Assembly: GCA_002746535.1 (NCBI GenBank)
Contig: NVWA01000082.1
Coordinates: 30,676-94,675, forward strand
DNA: 64,000 nucleotides
Reading direction: 5' to 3'
Source of the DNA: Planctomycetota bacterium
GTDB lineage: Bacteria > Planctomycetota > GCA-2746535
The stretch's first letter is position 1. The number at the start of each line of letters is the position of its first letter. Position numbers and translations under genes: made by a program. Below the pieces are notes generated by a model, which saw only the letters and a list, made by a program, of their open reading frames with translations, did not search any database and was not told the DNA's origin. This document shows positions 37,647 to 46,102 of the stretch, in pieces.

Positions 37647-39737
37647 ATGAAAAATAAGTTCTCCGTTAATGAGAAAAAGATGATATATGGAGTAGGGGCG
37701 CATGAGCCTATTTTTCATCGTCAAAGAACAGGTAATTCTACTGCAGAAGAATGGGATCGCTGGATCCATGAAACATCAGATGAAAATTTGGATTGCTTGG
37801 AAAAGTTAGGGGTTAGTCGCGTTCAGATAGCTTGTGCCAAAGGTTTTGGATTAGAATATGAAAAGCCTCTAATTGAGCGAGCAGCTAAGTTTGCTGAGAA
37901 AGCTAAAAAAAGAGGCATTGAAACTAGTGCCTATATTCAAGGGTTCCCAATATATTATGAGACTTTTTTATTGGAAGTTCCAGAGGCAGAAAATTGGTTT
38001 GCAAGGAATCAACATGGTTCATATATTCCTTGGAGTGCGCAAACATTTCGTCGTTGGATAGACCCAACACGGGAAGAATTTTTAAATTATGAACTAAAGC
38101 TGATTAGTTATATTCTTGATCAATTTGAACCTATTTTTTTTAATTTAGATAACACCTTAGCTCCACCTTGCTATACGGATTCTTGTAGAAATTCATTTCG
38201 TCAATATTTGAACGATAAGTTTGGTAAAGAAACGGCTCAAAAAGAGTTTGGATTGCCATCATTTGACGGTATTGATCTGCCTCATTTTGATTCAATATAT
38301 TATCCTCCTGATGCCTATAGTGTTGTCAAGGATCCTCTTTTACAAGAATGGTCTCGTTGGCAATCTAAAGTGTCGGCAAACTTTTGTACAGAAATTAAAA
38401 ACCTTATTCATTCAAAATCTTCGTCTAAACTTTATTCTAATAGTGGCTGTAATGGATTAAAATATAATCACCTTTGGAGTAGTGGTGCCGATTTTGAAGA
38501 TCGATTTGAATGTTTAGATAATACTGGCATGGAAGAATCTATGTGGCGGCCTGGAGTCATCGAACCAGACGTTGATGAAGAGCTTAATATTGTTATGGAT
38601 GAACGTCATGTGGGTAGCGCCGAAGAAGAAAATAATATGCAGGTTCGTATATCAACAGATTCTAGATTTGCCAAGATTAAAGAACACTACGGTATTAGAT
38701 CTAGTGGTAGCTTTTGGGGAGAGCAAGACCGTGTTAGTAAGTTAATTGCTTTGGCCCATAATGCTGTCTTTTGTCAGGATGCTAATCATATTGGATCTAT
38801 AGGCCCTTTATGCGCTCATCCTCAGATGAAGGATGATATTCAAGATTATATTGATTGGGGTAATCGTCACCTTGATATTTTGACAGAACGTGAAAATCGA
38901 GTTACTCCCATAGCTCTTTGGCGTGGAACTTCAACTATGGGCTTTATTCGTTATAGACCTGTTCATCAAGCATGTATGATTGAACAAATGCTATATGAAA
39001 ATCATTTTCCATTCACCATATTGCTGGATGGTGGACTTGAAAAATATTTAGAAAATATTGAGCTTCTAATTTTACCCGGTGTGGATTGTATTGCCGATAG
39101 ACAAATTGAGATCATAACTGATTTTGTGGATAAAGGTGGGAAACTTTTATTGTTGGGCACATCTGGTACACGAGATGAATGGACGCGAGTTAGAAAAAAA
39201 TATGCATTTCACCATTTATTTGGTAATGTCGTTCCAGATATGGAATGGATTGGCCCCCCTCACTGGGTACCAGAATTAAATATTGATAAAATGCCTGACT
39301 CTTTGAATGTGAATTTCGGTAAAGGTTCTGTTAGTTATTTAAAAAATATTACTCCATTGCACTCACCAGATTTGACGCGCGACCCTTATATGCCAGAACG
39401 TCATGTGATGGCCAAAGATGTAACTTGTCCGAAAAATGAAAAAGAAATATTAAATTCAATCTTATCTCTATATGGGGATCACTCATTGAAAATTGAGGCT
39501 CCTAGGTGGACATTATGTGAATTTTGGAAACAAGGTAATACCTTGCTGATTTGTCTGGCTAATCTCAGCAAGAGTAGTGATGGTGGACCTGTTGAAATTC
39601 AATTTGGTGATATCTCAATTATGAAAGCTGAAGTAATTCAGTTGTTTGAAGAAAATAAAATTGATTTTGATGTCCACGATGGTGTCTTAAAATTGAGTAA
39701 GCTCGATCGTTTTTGTGCCATAAAGGTTAAAAGGTAA
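37647..39737 (+). CDS. GH42-like glycoside hydrolase with beta-galactosidase trimerisation-type domain
   Basis: Putative sugar-cleaving enzyme of 696 residues. Residues 1-400 look like a (beta/alpha)8 barrel (YGVGAHEPIFHRQRTG at the start; FFNLDNTLAPPCYTDSC near 170; MEESMWRPG near 298; SFWGEQDRV near 358). The Glu residues in MEESMW and WGEQDRV are possible catalytic acids, but I could not assign the nucleophile with certainty. Residues 440-560 resemble the GATase-like domain of GH42 proteins (LLILPGVDCIADRQI, FVDKGGKLLLLGTSG). There is no signal peptide, so it would act inside the cell on imported sugar. It follows the SGNH gene in an apparent operon. An AT-rich hairpin ends it. Confidence 0.72.
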   Translation: MKNKFSVNEKKMIYGVGAHEPIFHRQRTGNSTAEEWDRWIHETSDENLDCLEKLGVSRVQIACAKGFGLEYEKPLIERAAKFAEKAKKRGIETSAYIQGFPIYYETFLLEVPEAENWFARNQHGSYIPWSAQTFRRWIDPTREEFLNYELKLISYILDQFEPIFFNLDNTLAPPCYTDSCRNSFRQYLNDKFGKETAQKEFGLPSFDGIDLPHFDSIYYPPDAYSVVKDPLLQEWSRWQSKVSANFCTEIKNLIHSKSSSKLYSNSGCNGLKYNHLWSSGADFEDRFECLDNTGMEESMWRPGVIEPDVDEELNIVMDERHVGSAEEENNMQVRISTDSRFAKIKEHYGIRSSGSFWGEQDRVSKLIALAHNAVFCQDANHIGSIGPLCAHPQMKDDIQDYIDWGNRHLDILTERENRVTPIALWRGTSTMGFIRYRPVHQACMIEQMLYENHFPFTILLDGGLEKYLENIELLILPGVDCIADRQIEIITDFVDKGGKLLLLGTSGTRDEWTRVRKKYAFHHLFGNVVPDMEWIGPPHWVPELNIDKMPDSLNVNFGKGSVSYLKNITPLHSPDLTRDPYMPERHVMAKDVTCPKNEKEILNSILSLYGDHSLKIEAPRWTLCEFWKQGNTLLICLANLSKSSDGGPVEIQFGDISIMKAEVIQLFEENKIDFDVHDGVLKLSKLDRFCAIKVKR

Positions 39738-39756
39738 TTTGTGCAAAATTACTTTT
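39730..39756 (+). terminator. AT-rich hairpin at the end of the GH42-like gene
   Basis: An 11-base-pair stem with one G-U pair (AAAGGTAATTT at 39730-39740 against AAATTACTTTT at 39746-39756, loop GTGCA) includes the stop codon of the gene. It lacks a long T run and is AT-rich, so it is a weak terminator at best. Confidence 0.4.
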
Positions 39757-39863
39757 GAAAATTTTAGTCCTAATGTTTTCATTGTAGAAATTAAATAATA
39801 TCTTGAGATGTATAATAAGATAGAAATGAGAAAATTAATTTTTAAAGCCTATAGCTAATAGAG

Positions 39864-40706
39864 TTAAAATTTAATGGCGCCCAAATCAGTGATGCCTTTT
39901 TGTGCAATAAAAGTGATTTCTTTGTCAGGTTTCAAATGATCTTTTGACTCAGACCATAAATACAAAGTGTAATTTTTGCCGGAAATTAATTTATCTGATT
40001 TGATTATCATATACCCTTTTGCATCTGAAATGCCTTGGTATTTAGTATTATACCAAGAGCCATAATTCAAAAAAAAGCTTAAAAGCTTTTTGTCATCTAT
40101 GAGTAACTCGATATTGTTGAAATTGAATTCCACGTTAGATTTATTGTGTGAATAACGTTTTATAACTTTCATAATCTCTGAAGAGTTATTCTTATGAATT
40201 AATTTATCTAATTCTGGCGAATCCACCATTAGGTTTTTAAGCCTTGTGGAGAATTGATTTTTATTTTGTTCCACCAAGCTTGCTTCTATCCACGGAATAC
40301 CAGCTCCATCTTGATCAATAGTTTTTAATATTAAAATATTTTTAAAAGGAGAAATGGTTATGTGATGGTTAGATGCCTTGATGATCTTTTTGTGTGATGC
40401 CTTAATTGGTACCGATATGGTGGCAATATTATCATGATTTAATTGAGAGGTGTAAGTACTGTTTATTGATGTGAAATCTTCCTCAATATCTACCCAAAAT
40501 TGATTGTTGGAATTAGTCGTGAATATTAAGTCAGAAAGATTATTTTTTAAGTTTTGATCTGAAAGATAGAATGATGTAATTGATTGTTGATTAATTTTTG
40601 ATTTGGAAGGTTCTAGTATTGTTTTTCTATTTGAAGAGAACGGATCAAATAAAGAGTTATCCATATGTGCAATATTTTTTGAAAACTCAAACAACGTTGG
40701 AGGCAT
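39864..40706 (-). CDS. 3' part of a frameshifted membrane-anchored protein gene
   Basis: Frame of 280 codons from an internal ATG. It ends with a carboxypeptidase-regulatory-like domain (YMIIKSDKLISGKNYTLYLWSE and FIAQKGITDLGAIKF, in part). The ATG at 40706 has no ribosome-binding site, and the frame stays open upstream to 40772, reading PYTINIKMPPTLFEFS just before and across the ATG, which looks like protein-coding sequence continuing from the preceding gene. It is best read as the C-terminal portion of the protein begun at 42195, put out of frame by a one-base change (see the site at 40756-40772). If intact it would give one protein of about 776 residues. Function unknown. Confidence 0.6.
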   Translation of the reverse strand: MPPTLFEFSKNIAHMDNSLFDPFSSNRKTILEPSKSKINQQSITSFYLSDQNLKNNLSDLIFTTNSNNQFWVDIEEDFTSINSTYTSQLNHDNIATISVPIKASHKKIIKASNHHITISPFKNILILKTIDQDGAGIPWIEASLVEQNKNQFSTRLKNLMVDSPELDKLIHKNNSSEIMKVIKRYSHNKSNVEFNFNNIELLIDDKKLLSFFLNYGSWYNTKYQGISDAKGYMIIKSDKLISGKNYTLYLWSESKDHLKPDKEITFIAQKGITDLGAIKF

Positions 40707-40755
40707 TTTTATATTGATGGTATATGGTTTTAATTCTAAAAAATCGTTTCTGTAA

Positions 40756-40772
40756 TTAACAACATCCTTCCT
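40756..40772 (-). other. Frameshift site between two halves of one gene
   Basis: Window in which the upstream frame (ending TAA at 40758-40756) and the downstream frame (open from 40772) overlap. The minus-strand sequence contains GAGGAAGGATGTTG. Removing one base, for example one G of AAGG, restores a single frame of 2,331 bases. The shift needed is +1. It could be a real mutation, a sequencing error, or programmed frameshifting. Confidence 0.6.
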
Positions 40773-42195
40773 CTATTGAAATTGTTTCCCATTCAGAATA
40801 AAACAGTTTCGAATCGGTCCATCTAACTTGGAATTTCTTTATAGTTGAGAATTTAATGTGATCTAGATTTAATATGTATTGACCTTGATCGTTTGAATAA
40901 ATTGTGTCCCATGACCAAATCTGATTTTTATTATTTATGTGTTGATTTTCTAGAGCTATGGAGTGCTTATTATCTAGCAAATTATAAACTAGGCTCGTAG
41001 CATTGAGATCAACATTTTTCTCAATGAGGTTAGTGGCAGTGGGTGTTGTTAGTAAGCATTTTCGATTCCCTGGATTTTCTTTATTTAGTAATACCGAATT
41101 TTCCTTGTCATAATTAATAGGGTTCATTTCTATTTTTATATTGTCAGATGTGTCATCCATAAAAGTACTTTCGAAAACAAATGGTTTTGATTTATTTTCA
41201 GCACTGTCGAACGCATATGAAATTATATTTTTATTCCCTGCAAAAATACAAAAGTAGAATTTTCCGTTATGAGTTCTTATAAATTCCTTTTGTTTTTTAT
41301 TTTTAAAATCAAAAAATATTAGGTCATCTCCAAATCCTTCAAAATTTAAGTTGTTTCCGACTGATAAAGAAGATTCCCATCTTAGATCTGGTTGATAGTT
41401 TAGGTTTTTTAAAACGCTATTCTTTCTTGTTTTCCTTCTTTTGATTCGTGTCTTTTTTCTTTGAATTGTGTTGAAAGGGTAGCTCGAGATGTATTCAATA
41501 TTTTCCCCATTATGATCTACAAAATGTAGGGCAATAATTTTTGGATAATTAGGCATGAATTTTTTACTATAAAAGACTTCGTTTTTTTTTATCTCAAATT
41601 CAAAAGCTAAATAGCCATATTCTCCACCATCAAACTCAAGTGCATAATAACCAGATTCAATTCCTTGTTGCATGTATCCATGGCATTTTATCATACTTTC
41701 TTTTTCGTCAAAAATTGCATGATCTTCAATCCATAGCTCATCATTGAGGTGTCGCCAGATTTTTACGTTTCTTATGTGGTTTTTTCTTAGATGGTCGCCT
41801 TTAGCATCATAAATTTGAAAATTAGCCTTTGCAGTACTTCGTCGTATATATTCGCCGTAAATGGGTTTCCATAATTTTTCATTTGTTTTGGGTTTTATTG
41901 AAATTATTTTCGATTTAAAACCTTTTTCTTTTGTAGAAAACGGAATCGTCTTTTGAATTACGGGAGCTTCTTTTGTAAGTCTACTTTGAGATTTGTATCT
42001 TTGTATATAGGATATTTGTATTGAAGTAATACCCGACCTTTTTTTATTTGAATAAAAACTTTTCTTTATAGCTGTGGTATGGATTAATATAATAGGTTCT
42101 TTTTTTATTTTTTTTTCATGTTTGAAGACATGAAGAAATGAAAAAGTCAGCAAAGCAATTGTGTAGACGATTAAACAGAAGAGTAGTGTTTTCAT
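40756..42195 (-). CDS. 5' part of a frameshifted membrane-anchored protein gene
   Basis: Frame of 479 codons. A single N-terminal membrane helix (TLLFCLIVYTIALLTFSFL, residues 3-21) is followed by a large region that would face outward. Middle sections are basic (RKKTRIKRRKTRKN near 250) and beta-rich. The last part (QGQYILNLDHIKFSTIKKF) is the start of a carboxypeptidase-regulatory-like domain, which breaks off at EEGCC and a stop. The missing end of that domain (DVVNYRNDFLELKPYTINI) is encoded in the next frame, so the gene is probably interrupted. No catalytic motif is seen. Family not recognised. Confidence 0.6.
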   Translation of the reverse strand: MKTLLFCLIVYTIALLTFSFLHVFKHEKKIKKEPIILIHTTAIKKSFYSNKKRSGITSIQISYIQRYKSQSRLTKEAPVIQKTIPFSTKEKGFKSKIISIKPKTNEKLWKPIYGEYIRRSTAKANFQIYDAKGDHLRKNHIRNVKIWRHLNDELWIEDHAIFDEKESMIKCHGYMQQGIESGYYALEFDGGEYGYLAFEFEIKKNEVFYSKKFMPNYPKIIALHFVDHNGENIEYISSYPFNTIQRKKTRIKRRKTRKNSVLKNLNYQPDLRWESSLSVGNNLNFEGFGDDLIFFDFKNKKQKEFIRTHNGKFYFCIFAGNKNIISYAFDSAENKSKPFVFESTFMDDTSDNIKIEMNPINYDKENSVLLNKENPGNRKCLLTTPTATNLIEKNVDLNATSLVYNLLDNKHSIALENQHINNKNQIWSWDTIYSNDQGQYILNLDHIKFSTIKKFQVRWTDSKLFYSEWETISIEEGCC

Positions 42196-42330
42196 GGCAA
42201 ATTCTTTAAAATGTAAGATTGCCTTAATGACGTTGAATCTTTATATAATTCAAATATTTTGATAATTCAGAATTATTTTTAAAATATAGAAGCGTTTAAC
42301 GTTTAATAGTCTAAGGGGTAATAGTTATAA

Positions 42331-43179
42331 TTAAAGTTTATGGAGTGCTTCAGGATAATGATTAATTAAGTCGGTTGCGATTAATGATCTCTCGTGGCCT
42401 TTTGATTTCGCCAGATCTCCTGCGAGGCTATGTAATTTAACGGCTCGGCATACGTTAATAAAGGTTGATTGGTCTGTTAAATTTAAGAAGGTCCCTATGG
42501 TACCTGATAGAATATCACCAGTTCCTCCGGTTGCCATGCCAGGGTTTCCGCCTTTTTCTTCATAAAGGTTTATGCTGTCAGTGACAAAAGTTCTATGACT
42601 CTTTAAAACAACAATCACATTCTGTTCCTTAGCAAATTGGCTGGCTATGTTGATTCTTTCTTGGTGATCTGTGGGCATTGGTTGCCCAGTAATTATTGCC
42701 ATTTCGCCAATATGTGGCGTAATTACAAGCGGAGATTTTCTATTTTGATCAACCTCATGACCTTTGAAATGATGTAAGCCGTCAGCGTCAATGATAGTTG
42801 GTATATCTGTACTCAAAATATTTTCGAGCAATAATTGAATCCCTCTATGTTTACCAATACCTGGTCCAATGACGACACTATGTGAAATTTTTATGGCAGG
42901 TTCTATTGAGTTCCAGGCTTCTTCTGTCAAATGTCCGAAGTGACTTTCACAATAAATTGTCATGGATTCTAGACTTGAAGATTCAACAATTGTGGAAATT
43001 TCTTGAGGGATAGCAACCGTAACTAATCCGCCTCCGGATCTTAGGCTGGCTTTAGTTGCCATTATGATTGACCCAGAAAGTCCCTGGGAACCGCCAATTA
43101 ATAAGATTCTTCCAGCGGTACCTTTGTGGATATCCTTTTTAAGTGGTGGTAAAGATGGAATTCTTTCAATAAGTTCCAT
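42331..43179 (-). CDS. nnrD: ADP-dependent NAD(P)H-hydrate dehydratase
   Basis: Repairs NAD(P)H hydrates, a damage product, using ADP. It corresponds to the C-terminal domain of YjeF, with no N-terminal epimerase domain attached. Diagnostic signatures are KGTAGRILLIGGSQGLSG near 20, VVIGPGIG near 97, PTIIDADGLHHF near 125, ITPHIGEMAIITG near 154, and NPGMATGGTGDILSG near 212, which holds the catalytic Asp. It is 282 residues, normal for a stand-alone NnrD. The start overlaps the fusA stop by one base (TAATG), so it is translationally coupled to fusA; such coupling to a ribosomal operon has no obvious functional reason. Confidence 0.92.
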   Translation of the reverse strand: MELIERIPSLPPLKKDIHKGTAGRILLIGGSQGLSGSIIMATKASLRSGGGLVTVAIPQEISTIVESSSLESMTIYCESHFGHLTEEAWNSIEPAIKISHSVVIGPGIGKHRGIQLLLENILSTDIPTIIDADGLHHFKGHEVDQNRKSPLVITPHIGEMAIITGQPMPTDHQERINIASQFAKEQNVIVVLKSHRTFVTDSINLYEEKGGNPGMATGGTGDILSGTIGTFLNLTDQSTFINVCRAVKLHSLAGDLAKSKGHERSLIATDLINHYPEALHKL

Positions 43180-45263
43180 TAAAAATCACCTACTACGGAT
43201 TTAAGTTTCTCAGTAGGTACTTCCATGAATTTATCAGGTGACATGGTGTAGTCAGCTCTTCCTTGTGTTAATGACCTTGATATGGTGGAATAGCCAAACA
43301 TTTCAGATAGAGGGGCAATAGCACTGATTTCATTATTCCCTGGTGATGGTTCTATGATTTCTTTCACTTCAGCTTTTCTTGTTCCCAAATCTTTTACGAT
43401 GGCACCTAAAAACTCAACTGGTACATTTATTATGACATTCATAATGGGCTCTAGTAATATTGGGCTGGCATCTTTTATGGCATTATCAAAAGCAATAGTT
43501 GCTGCCGCACTAAAGGCTAATTTGGTTGCTTCATCTTCTCTGTGTTCTCCTCCCACGAGAGTAGTCTTCACGTATACCATAGGGTAGCTGTAATAGCTAC
43601 CTCTTAGCCAAGAAGATTGAATGGCATCTTGAATGGCATCTTGCATTATTTGTGGAATCACTTCTGTTGATACGTTGCTTTCAAATTTGTTTTCAAGAAC
43701 ATCTTCAAGGGGTTCTACTTTTAAACGTACTTTTCCAAACACATTGGACTCCCCAATAAGTTGAGAAAACTCTCCTTCGCCTTCATTGCTACCAATGACT
43801 GATTCTCTATAATTTACTCTTGGCTGACCAACTCGGCAATTTACATTAAAGTCTTCAGTTAATCTGTTTTTAATGACTTCGAGATGGAGTTCTCCCATGC
43901 CTGCAATGATTAATTGTCCGGTTTCTTTATCAAACTTAGATGTGAAAGTAGGGTCTTCTTTAGACAAATGTTCAAGGCATTCTTCCAACTTTTTCTGATC
44001 TTCCACAGTACTTGGTTCGATTGCCATTGAAATGACCGTTTCTGGGAATTGTATCGATTCAAGATAAATTTGATTATTTTCACTACAAAGTGTATCGCCA
44101 GTTGTGGTAAATTTTAATCCAGGAATACCAACAATTTCACCAGCAAAGGCTTCATCTAATCGTTCTTGACTATTAGCATGTATTTGAAATATCCTAGAGA
44201 TTTTTTCCTTCTTCTTTTTAATCGGGTTGAATAATGTATCTCCTGATTTAAGAGTTCCTGAATATATTCTTATAAAAGACATGTTAGCATGTTGGTTGAC
44301 AACATATTTAAATGCTAAAGCTACTACTGGTGAAGAAGCAATTTTTTTAAATGAAATTAGATCTTCCGAATCTGGAATGTTGCCTTCGATTTCACCTAGA
44401 TCAATTGGGGATGGAAGGATTTTCACGATTGCATCTAACAGTGGTTGAATGCCTTTATTTCTTAAGGCGGAACCACAAAGTACAGGTGTGATTTTTAATT
44501 CTATCGTTGCGATTCTCAAACCTTCCCAAATTTCTTCTTCACTTATATCTGGATCATCTTCGATAACTTTTTCCATTATGTTGTCATCAAAATCAGCAAG
44601 AGATTCAATCATTTCTTGTCTGGCTAATTGCGCATCATCCATGAGTTCTTCAGGAATGTCTTGGATTTCAAGTTGTGATCCAAAATCTTTTTCTGAATAA
44701 TGAACAGCCTTCATTTTTATTAAATCTATGGTGCCATTGAATTCTTCTTCTTCACCCCAAGGGATTTCAATAGGAACCACATTTGCATTTAATCTTTCTT
44801 GCATTGATTTAATGGCATTTTCAAAATTGGCACCTACCCTGTCCATCTTATTGATGAAGGTGATTCTTGGGACATTGTAACGGTTGGCTTGTCGCCAGAC
44901 TGATTCTGATTGAGCTTGAACACCGGCAACAGCACAAAAAACTCCTACAGCGCCATCTAAAACTCTTAAAGATCTTTCGACTTCAGCCGTAAAGTCAATA
45001 TGACCTGGTGTATCAATTAAATTTATGGTATTTGAATGCCATTTACAAGTGGTTGCGGCTGAAGTAATTGTAATACCTCGCTCACGTTCTTGCTTCATGT
45101 GATCCATTGATGCAGTGCCATCATGCACTTCACCTACTTTATGAATTTTACCTGTGTAATATAATATTCTTTCACTGACGGTAGTTTTTCCCGCATCAAT
45201 ATGAGCAATAATGCCAATGTTTCTTATTAATTTGGGATCGGTAACTTTTCTAGATTTAGCCAT
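43179..45263 (-). CDS. fusA: Translation elongation factor G
   Basis: GTPase that moves tRNA and mRNA through the ribosome and helps recycle it. G1 AHIDAGKTT at 20-28, G2 ERGITITSAATT, G3 DTPGHIDFT near 84 and G4 NKMDR near 138 are all present, followed by the EF-G domains II-V. The last 30 residues carry SLTQGRADYTMSPDKF, the domain V end. At 694 residues it has the standard length. It lies 166 bases after rpsG on the same strand, with a palindromic repeat between them, and is coupled to nnrD by a one-base overlap. Confidence 0.97.
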   Translation of the reverse strand: MAKSRKVTDPKLIRNIGIIAHIDAGKTTVSERILYYTGKIHKVGEVHDGTASMDHMKQERERGITITSAATTCKWHSNTINLIDTPGHIDFTAEVERSLRVLDGAVGVFCAVAGVQAQSESVWRQANRYNVPRITFINKMDRVGANFENAIKSMQERLNANVVPIEIPWGEEEEFNGTIDLIKMKAVHYSEKDFGSQLEIQDIPEELMDDAQLARQEMIESLADFDDNIMEKVIEDDPDISEEEIWEGLRIATIELKITPVLCGSALRNKGIQPLLDAIVKILPSPIDLGEIEGNIPDSEDLISFKKIASSPVVALAFKYVVNQHANMSFIRIYSGTLKSGDTLFNPIKKKKEKISRIFQIHANSQERLDEAFAGEIVGIPGLKFTTTGDTLCSENNQIYLESIQFPETVISMAIEPSTVEDQKKLEECLEHLSKEDPTFTSKFDKETGQLIIAGMGELHLEVIKNRLTEDFNVNCRVGQPRVNYRESVIGSNEGEGEFSQLIGESNVFGKVRLKVEPLEDVLENKFESNVSTEVIPQIMQDAIQDAIQSSWLRGSYYSYPMVYVKTTLVGGEHREDEATKLAFSAAATIAFDNAIKDASPILLEPIMNVIINVPVEFLGAIVKDLGTRKAEVKEIIEPSPGNNEISAIAPLSEMFGYSTISRSLTQGRADYTMSPDKFMEVPTEKLKSVVGDF

Positions 45264-45338
45264 TATTTTCTTAAAATTTAAATTAAATCATTGTATTGAA
45301 TTGTTGTGGTTTTACGAATGATATTCGAGGATGGGGTG

Positions 45339-45402
45339 TAGGCATCCCGCCTATTCAATTCTGTAGAAATTAAAAGAGACAAGGCATGCCTTGTCTCTAC
45401 AG
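45339..45402. repeat. Palindromic, MITE/REP-like element between rpsG and fusA
   Basis: Two adjacent hairpins. The first is TAGGC-ATCCC-GCCTA at 45339-45353. The second is a perfect 24-base palindrome at 45375-45398 (AGAGACAAGGCA and its reverse complement), bordered by CTGTAG at 45361-45366 and CTACAG at 45397-45402, as if an outer 32-base palindrome had been split by an insert. It is more GC-rich than its surroundings and lies inside the rpsG-fusA spacer. I recall similar sequences from repeats in other bacterial genomes, but cannot check. It may also act as an RNA structure between the two genes. Confidence 0.75.
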
Positions 45403-45429
45403 ATATCTATATTTACTTTGTTTGATTGA

Positions 45430-45909
45430 TTAACTGAAATGCGCGAAGGCTTTGTTCGCTTCAGCCATTTTGTGGATATTAGTTCTAGTTGTAATAGCAG
45501 AACCTTGTTTATTAAAAGCATCAAGTAATTCGTTTGCTAATGAAATATGGATTTTTTGACCTTTTTTACTTCTTGTAGCTGATAGAAGCCATCTGATCGC
45601 CAAAGTTTGTTGTCTTTTATAGGGAACATCGATAGGTACTTGGTAAGTAGCACCGCCAACTCGTTTTGATTTCACTTCTTGATTTGGTTTCACATTTACA
45701 ATAGCTTCTTCAAATACTTCCAAAGGAGTTTTATCCTTTACCTTTTTTGCAATGATATCCATGGCTTTGTAAAAGTTCTTTTGGGCAATTGTTTTCTTGC
45801 CATCTAACATTAGGTTATTAATGAATTTGGTCACCAATAGGCTGTTGTATTTATAATCAGGTTTTAAATTACTACCTACTTTGCTGATTGCGTCTTGTTC
45901 AAGGCTCAT
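45430..45909 (-). CDS. rpsG: 30S ribosomal protein S7
   Basis: Binds the 3' major domain of 16S rRNA and starts assembly of the small-subunit head. The sequence is a clear S7: KFINNLMLDGKK near 28, GGATYQVPIDV near 84, RWLLSATRSKKGQK near 104, and TRTNIHKMAEANKAFAHF at the C-terminus. It is 159 residues, normal size. rpsG-fusA order is conserved in the str operon, but rpsL, usually directly upstream, is absent here: the upstream neighbour is an SH3b protein. A promoter-like pair lies about 45 bases upstream. Confidence 0.97.
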   Translation of the reverse strand: MSLEQDAISKVGSNLKPDYKYNSLLVTKFINNLMLDGKKTIAQKNFYKAMDIIAKKVKDKTPLEVFEEAIVNVKPNQEVKSKRVGGATYQVPIDVPYKRQQTLAIRWLLSATRSKKGQKIHISLANELLDAFNKQGSAITTRTNIHKMAEANKAFAHFS

Positions 45910-45950
45910 TGTTTCAACTTTACATAAATGTGATCGTTTTTGGTCGAAGC

Positions 45951-45978
45951 ATTCTATTTTTTAGAGATGATAAAGCAA
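45951..45978 (-). promoter_or_regulatory. Candidate promoter of the rpsG-fusA-nnrD operon
   Basis: On the minus strand TTGCTT (45978-45973) and TAGAAT (45956-45951) are separated by 16 bases, ending about 42 bases before the rpsG start. The -10 matches the consensus at five of six positions and the -35 at three. Position and spacing fit a sigma-70 promoter; other AT-rich matches are possible. Confidence 0.35.
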
Positions 45979-46068
45979 AAGTTTTTTACTTTTTAGGATA
46001 TGGAGGGAGCTTATACACTGAATAGTAGTTTTCAATATGAAATTAATAGGTTTTTAATTTGAGGTAAA

Positions 46069-46092
46069 AGAGGCGTACAAAATTACGCCTCT
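46069..46092 (-). terminator. Terminator after the SH3b gene
   Basis: Perfect 9-base-pair stem AGAGGCGTA (46069-46077) against 46084-46092 with a 6-base loop, ten bases beyond the stop codon at 46103. On the minus strand it is followed by TTTTACC, a short T run. It separates the SH3b gene from rpsG. Confidence 0.7.
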
Positions 46093-46102
46093 TAGGGATA
46101 GT

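Noticed and set aside
43179..45263. fusA as a second, specialised EF-G paralogue
   Set aside because: Linked to rpsG and complete in all G motifs, so it is best read as the canonical EF-G.
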